Source of the DNA: Neocallimastix lanati (nom. inval.)
Lineage: Eukaryota; Neocallimastigomycota; Neocallimastigomycetes; Neocallimastigales; Neocallimastigaceae
Assembly: GCA_016946835.1 (NCBI GenBank)
Contig: JACVTC010000016.1
Coordinates: 1,416,501-1,480,500 of the forward strand
Length of the DNA stretch: 64,000 bases
Direction: 5' to 3'
Part shown: piece by piece, positions 44,585-57,101 of the stretch
Layout of the letters: each line of letters begins with the position of its first letter
Position numbering within the stretch: position 1 is the first letter of the stretch
Program-made: the position numbers and the translations under genes
Notes under the pieces: model-generated
Seen by the model: the letters and a program-made list of their open reading frames with translations, nothing else
What the model was told of the DNA's origin: nothing
The model's database searches: none

Positions 44585-44996
44585 CCAAATATAGAAAATT
44601 AATTGTTAAGTAAATCTGATTTTTTTTATATTTTTATAAGTTATTTTTTTATATTTTTTATATATATAAAATAATAAATAATTAAAAAATAATATTTATA
44701 TTTAAAATTTAATAAATATTTTAATCATAATATTTTAAATTTTTAAAAAAAAAAAAAAAATAAAATAGAATATATATATATATATATTTCTGTTAAATAA
44801 ATTTATATATTTTAAATTATTTATTTCTTTATATAAAATTCAAGAATTTAAATTAACAGCTTTTAATAAAATTTAGATTTCATTTTATCTCTCTCTTTTA
44901 ACTTTTTTTATTTTTTTTATTCATCTTTTATGGGATACGATTTAAGTGGTTGGGATTAAATTATTTTATTTATTTATTTTTTTTGTTTTTTATTAA
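43792..44996. repeat. GH31 3' flank, duplicated unit II (shortened)
   Basis: Repeats landmarks from unit I ('CTCTATTAATTAATAATTAAATGTTATTAATT' near 44375; 'ATTCAAGAATTTAAAT' near 44842; 'CATTTTATCTCTCTCTTTT') but lacks the 'TTTAATCGTTATAACAATATACAC' section, so about 700 bp are missing. Confidence 0.75.
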
Positions 44997-45420
44997 TTTA
45001 AATGCCCCAATTGAACATATTCCAGTTCATATTCGTGGAGGACAAATCATTCCAACTCAAGGACCATCATTAACGGTTTATGAAAATCGTAACAAGCCAT
45101 TTGAACTTTTAGTTGCTCTTGATAGTGAAAAGAAAGCTCATGGTATTTTGTATCTTGATGATGGTATCAGTTACAATGTGGATGGTAAATTTAATGAAAT
45201 TGAATACAATGTTGAAAACGGCACTCTCACAGCTAAGGGTAGTTACAACTATGATGAACCACAAAATCTTCATGAAATCTCTATTCTTGGAATATTCTCT
45301 AAACCATCAACAGTTACGGTTAATGATGCTGATGCTCAATTTGAATTCTCTAACAATGAATTAAGTATCAAGAATCTTGATATTAGTATGAATGATGAAT
45401 TTGTCGTTTCATGGAATTAA
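44997..45420 (+). pseudogene. GH31 C-terminal fragment, frame intact
   Basis: Homology to the GH31 gene starts abruptly at L990 (TTAAATGCC) and runs to the stop, 140 codons with very few changes ('L-G-I-F-S' for 'L-G-V-S-S', 'E-L-S-I' for 'E-L-I-I'). The upstream Met at 44950 lies in unrelated AT-rich sequence, so the 156-residue frame is accidental and lacks the catalytic domain. It is a recent truncated duplicate, much younger than the fragment at 43607. Confidence 0.93.
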
Positions 45421-47242
45421 ATAATCAATAAATAAAGCAAAATATAATAAAATTTAATATAATATAATATAATAAAATATAATAAAGTAAAATAAAATAT
45501 AAAAAAAAAAAAAAAAAAAAATTTGGAAATATTATATATACTCAATAAACAAATAATAAATTATTAATTATAAACTATTATTATAACAAAATAATAATAT
45601 TTTAATATTATTTTATAAAAATTTTATAAAATATAAATATTAAAATAGAATAATATTTAAAATTTATATAATGAGTAAATATATATAATAAAATAATATA
45701 AATAATATAATATATTTATAATATATAAATTTTTAAATATAATTTTAAAATAATATAATAAATGAAAAATTTCAACCTAAAAATATCAGTAATAAAATGA
45801 CAAAAATATATAAAAAAAAATTGTGCATTAAAAAAATTAAATAAAAAAAATATAAAATAAAAAATATTAAATATAACTCATTATTTAATAAAATAAAATA
45901 TTATATATAATAAATAAAAATTAATAAAAAATATATATAAATAGTAAAAGCATAATTATATATAATTATAATTAAATATCAATTTAAAAAAAAGTTAATA
46001 ATAATAAAATTTTTAAAAGTATTTAGAGGTATTTAAAAGTACAATATTCTATTAATAATTAAATGTTATAAATTAATATTAATGATTTATTTCCACTAAA
46101 ATAACTTATAAATTATTATTATAAATATCTCATTTTTAATATAAGATATTATTTTTTTTAAAAAAAAATTCTTTTTTCTTTACTTTTATTCTTTATATTA
46201 TGAATATTTTTGAATACTATTAAAAATAATTTTTTTTTAATGTCCAAATGAAGAAAATTAATTTTATGCAAATTTGTTTAATTTTTTAATTATTAAGAAG
46301 ACATAATGTATAATTTATACAATAATAACCTTAATATTAATATATATATGACTTTATGATTATATATTGATTTAAAGTCTAATTAATATTTTTATAATTA
46401 TATTCAAAAATGCTTATTAAATTTTAATTTAAAATTTTGGAAAATGAATATTTATATTAAATAAAATTAATAAAAAAAAATTTAATAATAAATAATGCTT
46501 AATATATATAAATAAATAAATAATACTAATAATAGTAATAAAAGTAATTATATAAAAATTCATATAGTTTAATAACATTAATAATTAAAAAAAATAATTA
46601 ATAAATCAATAAAATTTTTTCATTTTTCATTCATTATATAAGTTTTTATGTTAAAATTATCTTTAAATGAAATTCTAAGCATTTAAAAAAAGTTCATCCT
46701 ATAAATATATACAGCTTTATTTTAATTTTTTATAATAAAATAATTATTGATTACATATTTAATTAACCTATTTTATTTTTATTTTATTTTTATTTTATTT
46801 TTATTTTATTTGATATAAAATATATATTTTTATATATAACATTATATACATATATATTAGGAAATCGTATTTAAAATTTTTAAATATTAACATTTATTTG
46901 AAGATGTTTTTACATGAATGAATCTATTTTTTCAATTATTTAATCGTTATAATAATATACACAACTAAATGTTTACTAAATTTAGGATAATTTTGAATAT
47001 TATATATATTTTATTATTGTATACTGCATAAAATTTAATCAACAATTTCAATTTTTTTTTTTTTTTTTTTTTTTTAATTAGTACGGAGATATTGTTTTTA
47101 TTATAAATTATAAATTATACTAATTAAATTTATTTATTATTTAACTTTAGTCTTAATTTTAATACATATATATTTATTTAAATAATAAATATATTAAATA
47201 ATATTTTTTATTTAATTTTTTAATAAATATTTAAATTATAAT

Positions 47243-47290
<48 letters not shown>

Positions 47291-47960
47291 TATTAAAATA
47301 TTTTTAGTTAAATTAATAAAATATTTTAATTTATTTCTTTATATAAAATTCAAGAATTTAAATGAAAAGCATTTATTAAATTTGAAATTTCATTTTATCT
47401 CTCTTTTTTTTTTTTCTATCTTTTATGATTTAAGTAATTGGGATTATATTATTTATCTATTTTGTTTTTATTAATAATGAATAATATAATAATAATATAA
47501 AAATATAAAATAATTATATATATAATTAAATAAAAAATAAAATAAATATAAAATAATAATTATAAATAAAATACATTTTGAATAAAAAAATGAGAATAAA
47601 ATTTTAAAAAATTAATAAATAAATTATTTTTATTTAAATTTAATTAATTTTACTTAGCATTTAATTTATTACAGTTTATAATTAAATATTTATAAATATT
47701 AATATTTGAAGAGTCATAATATATTTTTATTTTTATAATATTTATATTGTATAATGTATTAAATTTTTATTATACTAATATAATAGAAGAAAATAATCCA
47801 TATTAATTTTTACTAAATATATTATAAATTTAATCTAAAATAATAATATTAATAATATAATAATAATAACAATAATAATAATTTTTAGGAATAAATAAAA
47901 ATTATGCACTTTAATAAGGATAAAATAAAAAATATTTATGTAGTTAATAAATAAATAAAT
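45421..47960. repeat. GH31 3' flank, duplicated unit III
   Basis: The longest version: post-stop block, 'TTCTATTAATAATTAAATGTTATAAATT' (about 46045), 'CATTTTTCATTCATTATATAAG' (about 46620), 'TTATTTAATCGTTATAATAATATACAC' (about 46936), 'ATTCAAGAATTTAAATGAAAA' (about 47350), 'CTTAGCATTTAATTTATTACAG' (about 47655). Includes a long A run at 47250-47287. Confidence 0.75.
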
Positions 47961-47988
47961 AAAGATTAAAGTTCGTAATAATTGCGGC

Positions 47989-48029
<41 letters not shown>

Positions 48030-48035
<6 letters not shown>

Positions 48036-48640
48036 GGTTAATTATTAAAAAAAAATAATTAATACAATAAATTTTGTTTCATTTTTCATTCATTATATAT
48101 GTTTTTATATTATAATTATCTTTAAATAAAATTCTAAACTTTAAAAAGAAATCCATTCTTTTATAAATATATTCAGATTTATTTTAATTTTTTTATAATA
48201 AAATAAATATTGATTACTTATTGAATTAATTTATTTTATTTTTATTTTCATTTTATACATATTTTGTTTGATATATTTTCTTTTGTTTTTTTATATTTTA
48301 TTATATATATATATAATTATAAAATTATATTTAAAATTTTAAATATAAATATTTATTTGAGATGTTTTTCACATGAATGAATCTATTATTCAACTATTTA
48401 ATCGTTACAACAATATGTACTACTAAATATTAACTAAATTTAGGATAATTTGGAATATTTTTAAAAATTTTATAATAGTATACCGTATAATTTTTAATCA
48501 TCATTTTTGATCTTTTTTTTTTTTTTTTACGGAAATATTTTTTTTATTATAAATTAAATTTAATTATATTAATTAAAATTATTTATTTTAATTTTAATTT
48601 TAATTTTAATTTTAATTTTAATTTTTATTATTATATTCTA
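48030..48640. repeat. GH31 3' flank, partial unit IV
   Basis: Repeats only the middle landmarks ('CATTTTTCATTCATTATATATG' near 48080; 'CTATTTAATCGTTACAACAATATG' near 48395; 'ATCATCATTTTTGATC' near 48498), without any GH31 coding remnant. It ends at an (ATTTTA)n run (48575-48625) before the copia element. Confidence 0.65.
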
Positions 48641-48715
48641 TTTTTGTTAAGTTACATAAAGAAAATTAATTTAAAATAAATTAAAATTAATTATTCATTG
48701 TTTTATTATCTTCTG

Positions 48716-50773
48716 TTATGTTTGTTATGTTTAATTTAAATAATGAGATCTTAATGTATGAAAATTTTCGTTATATTTTAATGAGCCACATTTAGTAGAA
48801 ATATTAATATAATTTTCTAAATTTGTAAATTTTCGTAATCTCCAAATTTATATAAATATTTTAATTATAAATAAAGTTTATACAATAAAAACAAATTATC
48901 TACATATACTATTTTCTATTAGATTAAGGATTTCATTTTACAATGTCTAAAATTGATATTGCTCTTCCAGAAAATGATCACCTTGACTCAAAGAATTCTG
49001 AGTTCTGGTATCGTAATATACGTAACATATTACAACCCAGAGGTCTCATGAAATTTATTGAATCTTATTATTTAATTGAATGTAAAGATAAGAGTACACT
49101 CACTAATGACAAACTGGAAAAAGCTACCAAAGAACAAGTTTTAACTGATTATCTTAGAGGAAAAAGAAAAAAAAAACAGAAACCAGAGATAATGAATATT
49201 GATTACATTGGAAAATCTGAATCTCAAACCGTAATAAAGAAATATTATATATAAACAATAGTAAAACATCTAATTTTAAATCAAGTTATTGTCATATATG
49301 TAAAAAATATGGACACGATATTAGCAATTGTAATTTTAATTTGAAAAATCCAAACAGAATCACAAGTAATTGTAAAAGAAAAAATTTTAAGAAAAGCAAT
49401 AAGCATCAATCTAATAATAAAAAGTTCAACAGAAAATATATAAGAAATCTAGAATATTAAAGTAATTCATTTAAAGATATATATCTTTTGACCAAATCAA
49501 ATCCATGCTTGAGTAAGGTGTTGAAAGGTTTGAAAGATTTGAAGAAGTAGATAATAATGTAAATTTAATAAATACTATTGATATTCAAAGTAATAACAGA
49601 AATAAATCAAAAAATAAAATAATGAAGTAATTGTTTGGATCTATAATACTGGATGCTCACTATATATAACTTTTTACAAAAGTATTTTTAAAGATTTTAT
49701 CAAATTGGATAGTAAAATGAAATATGCTAATGATGTTGTTTGCAACTTTGAAGGATATGGTAGTTTTTGAAGGAATGATAAATGGAAACTACATCAAACT
49801 TAATGATGTGTATTATTCTCCAAATATCAACAAAAATTTGATCAGTGGTACAAAACTAGCAAAGGAAGGTTATTCTCGTGAAATTCAAGATGAAAATGGA
49901 AATATTATTTTATTCCTCAAGATTTAGGATCATTTCTAGCAAACAAAGTAAACGTCATTAGACTCTCAATCACAAAATCTAGTTCCTCTATTAACTGCGT
50001 AAATGAAAATCATGCAACATCTTGATGAAAAAGTAAATTATTGTAGAATGGTCATCTAGGACATTACTATCATGATAATCTTTAATTGATGTAGCAAAAA
50101 TGTACTAGACCTGACTTTGCTTTTTCTGTTAATAAAGCTGCTAGAAGTGCAGAAAACATACATATTTTATTGGGAAAAGATTATCAACATTTTAAAATAT
50201 TTAAATCAAACTAAAATTTATAAATTAAAATACACAGGAACAGAGTAAATTGTGGCTTATATAGATTCAGACTTAGGATTGGCCATAAATGATAAAAAAA
50301 GTCTACCTCCGGACCCCTTATTTTAATGGGAATAGATCCTATCTGTTGGAGCTCAATTAAACAAAAAAATATGTAGTCACTTCCACTATGGAAGCAGAAT
50401 ATAAGTACTGTTGTAAATTCCAAAAAAAAGGGTTTTATGGATAAAAAACATTTTATATGAATTATTCAATTATCAAAAACCCAATTAAAAAAATTTATAC
50501 CAACAATCAAGCTAGTAAAACAAGTACTGAAAATAGTCAATTAAATTCAAAATTAATTTCAAAATTAAATTCAAAATTAAATTCAAAATAAAAATATATA
50601 AATTTAATAATTTTTATTTCAACAAAAATTTAATTAAAACCAATTTAATCAACTTAGAATTTATTAACGCAGAAAATATGTTATCTGATGTAATAACCAA
50701 AGCGTTAATAGATCCAAAATGACTAAATTTTCAAACGTTATTTCTGACAAATGAAAATAGAGTTTGACAGGGA
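48716..50773 (+). pseudogene. Dead Ty1/copia retrotransposon (Gag, protease, RNase H remnants)
   Basis: Gag starts at 48943 (103 codons, 'F-W-Y-R-N-I-R-N-I-L-Q-P-R-G-L'), then breaks. The zinc knuckle is readable in another frame ('C-H-I-C-K-K-Y-G-H-D-I-S-N-C', about 49292-49335). In the protease the catalytic motif reads I-Y-N-T-G (about 49640) where D-T/S-G is expected, followed by 'L-N-D-V-Y-Y-S-P-N-I-N-K-N-L-I-S' (about 49800-49850). The sequence then jumps to the RT end ('C-T-R-P-D-F-A-F-S-V-N') and RNase H ('Y-I-D-S-D-L-G-L'). Integrase and RT core are deleted. A purine-rich TTTGACAGGGAAA (50761-50773) followed by TGTTAAAA looks like the polypurine tract and 3' LTR start. Confidence 0.8.
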
Positions 50774-50896
50774 AATGTTAAAAATGTAAAGAAAACTGCT
50801 TTCTATATATATATAATTACAAAATAACATTTTATTTTTAAAAATAAATTGTCTTTAATATTCTTTAATAAAAAATAATAATAAATATTTTTTTAA
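50774..50896 (+). repeat. Start of a 3' LTR, interrupted by the satellite
   Basis: Begins TGTTAAAA just after the purine tract and runs about 120 bp before (TTTTA)n satellite sequence takes over. Its other end may be the LTR-like segment at 55670-55800, which resembles the leader of this copia element. Confidence 0.4.
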
Positions 50897-53692
50897 TTTT
50901 ATTTTATATACTTGTACTTTTATATTATTACATTCAATATTTATTTTATTTTATTTTATTTAGTTTATTTCATTCAATCAGTACTTTATATTTATATTTC
51001 AACTTTTTTTTTATTTTATTTTATTTTATTTTATTTTATATTATTTTATTTTATTTTATTTTATTTTATATTATTTTATTTTATTTTATTTTATTTTATA
51101 TTATTTTATTTTATTTTATTTTATTTTATTTTATATACTTGTACTTTTATATTATTACATTCAATATTTATTTTATTTTATTTTATTTTATTTTATATAC
51201 TTGTACTTTTATATTATTACATTCAATATTTATTTTATTTTATTTTATTTTATTTTATATACTTGTACTTTTATATTATTACATTCAATATTTATTTTAT
51301 TTTATTTTATTTTATTTTATATACTTGTACTTTTATATTATTACATTCAATATTTATTTTATTTTATTTTATATACTTGTACTTTTATATTATTACATTC
51401 AATATTTATTTTATTTTATTTTATTTTATTTTATTTTATTTTATTTTATTTTATTTTATTTTATTTTATTTTATTTTATTTTATTTTATTTTATTTTATT
51501 TTATTTTATTTTATTTTATTTTATTTTATTTTATTTTATTTTATTTTATATACTTGTACTTTTATATTATTACATTCAATATTTATTTTATTTTATTTTA
51601 TATACTTGTACTTTTATATTATTACATTCAATATTTATTTTATTTTATTTTATTTTATTTTATTTTATTTTATTTTATTTTATTTTATTTTATTTTATTT
51701 TATTTTATTTTATTTTATTTTATTTTATTTTATTTTATTTTATTTTATTTTATTTTATTTTATTTTATTTTATTTTATTTTATTTTATTCAATCTGTACT
51801 TTATATTTCTACAATTTATTTTATTTTATTTTATTTCATTCAATCTGTACTTTATATTTCTACAATTTATTTTATTTTATTTTATTTTATTCAATCTGTA
51901 CTTTATATTTCTACAATTTATTTTATTTTATTTTATTCAATCTGTACTTTATATTTCTACAATTTATTTTATTTTATTTTATTTTATTCAATCTGTACTT
52001 TATATTTCTACAATTTATTTTATTTTATTTTATTTTATTCAATCTGTACTTTATATTTCTACAATTTATTTTATTTTATTTTATTTTATATTATTTTATT
52101 TTATTTTATTTTATTTTATTTTATATACTTGTACTTTTATATTATTACATTCAATATTTATTTTATTTTATTTTATTTTATTTTATATACTTGTACTTTT
52201 ATATTATTACATTCAATATTTATTTTATTTTATTTTATTTTATTTTATATACTTGTACTTTTATATTATTACATTCAATATTTATTTTATTTTATTTTAT
52301 ATACTTGTACTTTTATATTATTACATTCAATATTTATTTTATTTTATTTTATTTTATTTTATTTTATTTTATTTTATTTTATTTTATTTTATTTTATTTT
52401 ATTTTATTTTATTTTATTTTATTTTATTTTATTTTATTTTATTTTATTTTATTTTATTTTATTTTATTTTATTTTATTTTATTTTATTTTATTTTATTCA
52501 ATCTGTACTTTATATTTCTACAATTTATTTTATTTTATTTTATTTCATTCAATCTGTACTTTATATTTCTACAATTTATTTTATTTTATTTTATTTTATT
52601 CAATCTGTACTTTATATTTCTACAATTTATTTTATTTTATTTTATTCAATCTGTACTTTATATTTCTACAATTTATTTTATTTTATTTTATTTTATTCAA
52701 TCTGTACTTTATATTTCTACAATTTATTTTATTTTATTTTATTTTATTCAATCTGTACTTTATATTTCTACAATTTATTTTATTTTATTTTATTTTATTC
52801 AATCTGTACTTTATATTTCTACAATTTATTTTATTTTATTTTATTTTATTTTATTTTATTTTATTTTATTTTATTTTATTTTATTTTATTTTATTTTATT
52901 TTATTTTATTTTATTTTATTTTATTTTATTTTATTTTATTTTATTTTATTTTATTTTATTTTATTTTATTTTATTTTATTCAATCTGTACTTTATATTTC
53001 TACAATTTATTTTATTTTATTTTATTTCATTCAATCTGTACTTTATATTTCTACAATTTATTTTATTTTATTTTATTTTATTCAATCTGTACTTTATATT
53101 TCTACAATTTATTTTATTTTATTTTATTCAATCTGTACTTTATATTTCTACAATTTATTTTATTTTATTTTATTTTATTCAATCTGTACTTTATATTTCT
53201 ACAATTTATTTTATTTTATTTTATTTTATTCAATCTGTACTTTATATTTCTACAATTTATTTTATTTTATTTTATTTTATTTTATTTTATTTTATTTTAT
53301 TTTATTTTATTTTATTTTATTTTATTTTATTTTATTTTATTTTATTTTATTTTATTTTATTTTATTTTATTTTATTTTATTTTATTTTATTTTATTTTAT
53401 TCAATCTGTACTTTATATTTCTACAATTTATTTTATTTTATTTTATTCAATCTGTACTTTATATTTCTACAATTTATTTTATTTTATTTTATTCAATCTG
53501 TACTTTATATTTCTACAATTTATTTTATTTTATTTTATTCAATCTGTACTTTATATTTCTACAATTTATTTTATTTTATTTTATTTTATTCAATTGTACT
53601 TTATATTTCTACAATTTATTTTATTTTATTTTATATACTTGTACTTATATTATTACACTCTTTATTTATTTATTTATTTATTTTATTTTATA
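50897..53692. repeat. 2.8-kb (TTTTA)n-based satellite with two unit types in higher-order order
   Basis: Pentamer TTTTA runs carry two embedded units. Unit A is 'ATATACTTGTACTTTTATATTATTACATTCAATATTTA'; unit B is 'TTCAATCTGTACTTTATATTTCTACAATTTA'. The order is: A copies, a long TTTTA tract, two A copies, a long tract, six B copies, four A copies, a long tract, seven B, a long tract, six B, a long tract, five B, one final A-like. A TTTCATTC variant recurs after the first B of three of the blocks. No plus-strand frame meets a stop for over 2.4 kb, so three long Phe/Ile/Leu/Tyr ORFs appear; they are artefacts of the repeat. Confidence 0.95.
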
Positions 53693-53794
53693 AATAAATG
53701 AAAAACTAATTTTTCGAAATTAATATTAAGAATAATATTAGATAATTAATATAATAATTTTAATTATATAATTAAAAAATATTTATAAAAATAT

Positions 53795-55215
53795 TGAAAT
53801 AGAAGAAAATCTAATTATTGATGTAAGTGAGTCTAATATAGGAAAAGAGCAAATTATTATTAATAAAAAATATAAATTTAATTTTTCATATATATAAGAA
53901 AAGATAATACCAAAGTTTATAAATGTACCTAATATAAAAAAATAAATAAATTTAAATCTTTTATTATTTTAAATGATAAGAAAGAAATCTTAAAATATGA
54001 TAGTTCATATAATTATCCTGAAAAAGAATACGATATATCTCTATCTAAAATGAAACATAAAATTAAAGATGGAATTGAAATACGGTCAATTCCTTTTGGT
54101 ATAAAAATAAAACCCTTATATAATAAAATTTCTAAAGAAATGAGACTTATATGTCCAGAATATAATTCAATTAAATCCCAAATATCAAGAAATTTAAATA
54201 AAAAACTACCATCCAATGTAACAACATTTGCTGAAATTCCTAATGAATCCGATTATTATAAAACAAAGCGAAGTGAAAATTTTATGATATTCAAAAATTC
54301 TAATATAATAATTTTTCAATCCCCCTTTCATGTAAAATTATTTAAGGAATATAATGATGATATATTTATTTATGGTACATTTTTTATTGCCCCGAAATTT
54401 AGTTATCAAATATTTATTACAAAAACTTATGCTAAAGAATTAGAAAGTTTTTACACTACTTCTTTTGCAATATTAAAAAATAAAGAACAAGAAACATATA
54501 AAATATTATTTGAAAAATTAGAAAACAAATGCTAATACATGTAACATTAATATTATAATTGAACTAAAAAATTTGTATTGTGATTTTGAAAGGGGCATAT
54601 CTAAAGCAGCAAAAACAATATTTCCTAAAACAAATATCAATTATTGCATTTGGCATTATAAAAAATCACTAGAAATTAAAAAAAAAAATTATGCTATAAT
54701 GAAGTAAAAAATTGAAAATAATATCTTTATTTATTATAAAGCTATTTAAAATTTACCATTTATAAATCCTGAATATATATTTGATATTTATGTTATAATT
54801 AAAATTAAATCTATTAAAAATAATTATTGTCAATTTTAAAATTTTCAGAATATTTTTATAAAACATATTTAGTTGGTTATGATATGAAAATTTGGAAATA
54901 TTATAATAATATGGAATATATAACAAACAATGCCTCAGAATCACTAAATAATTATTTAAATAATTTATTTCCAATAAAACCATCTTATTATGAATTAATA
55001 AATAAATTAAATGAACTTTAATATTTATCATATTATGATAATCAAAGAAAAATAAGAGGAATTTGGAAAATAAAAAAAAAGAGAAATAAATAAAGCGAAT
55101 GAAATCAGTGTCTTAATTGCTACAAAAATATTGAAGCCAAGTTAATTGATGCTAAATGTGATAGAAATAGTATTATTAATTTGTTGTTTGATTGTTTAAC
55201 TGATTTAAATAATAT
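53795..55215 (+). pseudogene. Dead FLYWCH/MULE-type transposase
   Basis: An N-terminal FLYWCH-like zinc finger is readable across frames ('Y-K-F-N-F-S-Y-I', 'K-V-Y-K-C-T', 'H/N-x-P-E-K-E-Y-D', about 53860-54040). A 161-codon open part follows (54050-54535) with 'I-Y-G-T-F-F-I-A-P-K-F-S-Y-Q'. MULE transposases have D-G-T here, so the first catalytic Asp appears changed to Tyr. Next come 'Y-C-D-F-E-R-G-I-S-K-A-A-K' (about 54570-54610, second Asp kept), 'Y-C-I-W-H-Y-K-K-S-L-E', and 'N-N-A-S-E-S-L-N-N-Y-L-N' (about 54930-54965, Glu kept). Stops and frameshifts separate the pieces. No terminal inverted repeats recognised. Confidence 0.8.
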
Positions 55216-55860
55216 AATATAAATATTACTTTGTAATAAATAATTAAGAAATGAGGAATGACCAAACGAAATAATTAGAATTCTATTACTTAAAAATTTA
55301 ATTTATAAAGCTTATTAAATTTATACAATTTAAATAAATATTCAAATATGTCAATATAATTAATAGTTTTATCATTATAATTATTATTTCTTTTTAATAA
55401 CTTTTAAATAAAAGAATTATTATTAATAACATTTATATTTTTAATAGCATTAATATTTTTATATAATTTTTTTATTAATAGCATTTAAATAAAATAATAA
55501 TTATTAATAAGATTTATATTTTTATATAATTCTTTTATTAATAACATTTAAATAGAGAATTAAAAATCATAAAATCTAACCATTATATGATTTGTTTAAT
55601 TATTCACTTAATAATTAATTAAAAATTGAAGTAACAAAATAATACAAAAAAAAATATTATGTAGTATATTATAGTTAAAGCCACATATTTATATATATCA
55701 CGTGAAAATTGGCGTAATGCAACCTCCCCACACCAAATTAATATAAATATTTTAATAATTAATAAAGTTTATATCATAAAAACAAACCAATCTGCTTATT
55801 CTTTTTTCTTTTAACATTTTCTCTATATTTTTTATATTATTATTTTATTATTAGTATAAC
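55216..55860. other. AT-rich spacer with an LTR-like segment
   Basis: 55390-55560 holds three imperfect repeats of 'TTATTAATA(A/G)CATTTA(A/T)AT'. 55670-55800 ('AGCCACAT...CCAAATTAATATAAATATTTTAAT.ATTAATAAAGTTTAT') matches the copia leader/LTR region at 48785-48905, so it is probably the end of a separated or solo copia LTR. Confidence 0.55.
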
Positions 55861-56640
55861 ATAATAAATACATTAAATAATATATTTATTTAAATATATA
55901 TTTAAATCATAATATTTAAGAAAAAAAAAATTAATAATAATAATACATCAATGAAAAAAAATATTTTTAGTTAAATTAATAAAATATTTTAATTTATTTC
56001 TTTATATAAAATTCAAGAATTTAAATGAAAAGCATTTAATAAAATTTAAATTTCATTTTATCTTTTTTTTTTTTTTTTTTTCACCTTTTATGACATATGA
56101 TTTAGGTTGTTGTGATTAAATTATTTGAATTTTTTTTTTTTTTATTAATAATGAATAATAAAATAATAATAAAATAATAATAAAATAATAATAAAATAAA
56201 TATAAAATATTTTATAAATAAATAAAAAAATAAATAATAATAAAATAAATTATAAAATAATAATTATTATAAATATAATAAATTTTAAATAAAAAAATGA
56301 GTTTAAAACTTTTTGAAATTAATATATAAATTATTTTTTATTTAAATTAATTATTTTTTCTTAGTATTTAATTTACTATAGTTAATAATTAAATGTTGTA
56401 AAATATTATTATCTGAAGAGTCATAATACATTTATATTGTATAATTGAATTAATTTTTGATACTAATTTAATGGATGAAAATTTTGTACATTAATTTTAA
56501 CTAAATTTATTAAATTGTAATCTAATAATAATAATTATAATAATGTATAATAATTATTTACAATATTACTAATAATAATAGAAATAATATTAATAGCAAT
56601 AATAGAATAATAATAAAAATATCTTTTAGAAGTACATATA
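55860..56640. repeat. GH31 flank copy upstream of the second full-length gene
   Basis: Contains the late landmarks of the GH31 3' flank ('ATTCAAGAATTTAAATGAAAAGC' near 56020; 'CTTAGTATTTAATTTACTATAG' near 56360), in the same order as units I and III. So the second gene sits where the next duplicated unit would follow. Confidence 0.7.
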
Positions 56641-57101
56641 AAATTTAAAAAGAAAAAATTTTTTTATATAAAAAGAAACAAATTTTCTTCTTAACTTATT
56701 CTTTAAAAATATAAATATAAATTTATATTTTATATTTTATTTATAGAAAATATAAATAATATAAATATCATTTTTTGATTATTTTTAAATTATATTATCA
56801 AATATAATTATATAATTTGTAAATAAATTTTAGATAAATATTATTATTGAAATTTTTCTTTAAAAAAAATATTAATTATTAAAAATTATTGATTTTTTTT
56901 AAATAAAAAATTTATATATATATATATATTATTATAATTAATATATTATTTAATAATACGAATATATTTTTTTAAAAAAAAAAAAAGAAAAAATTTACTT
57001 TAATAATATTATATTTAAATCAATTTTTAATTTAATTAAAAATTAAAAAAAAAATATTTTTTTATTTAAAATAAAAAATATAAAAATAAATAAATTTCAA
57101 A

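Noticed and set aside
44950-45420. A short GH31-related gene with its own N-terminus
   Set aside because: The first 16 codons come from unrelated AT-rich sequence; homology starts abruptly at L990 of the parent, and no catalytic domain is present.
50912-53701. Three overlapping open frames of 830-929 codons on the plus strand
   Set aside because: They are the three frames of the same stop-free TTTTA-based satellite, with only Phe/Ile/Leu/Tyr-rich repeats and no domain. An RNA-level role is possible but a protein is not supported.
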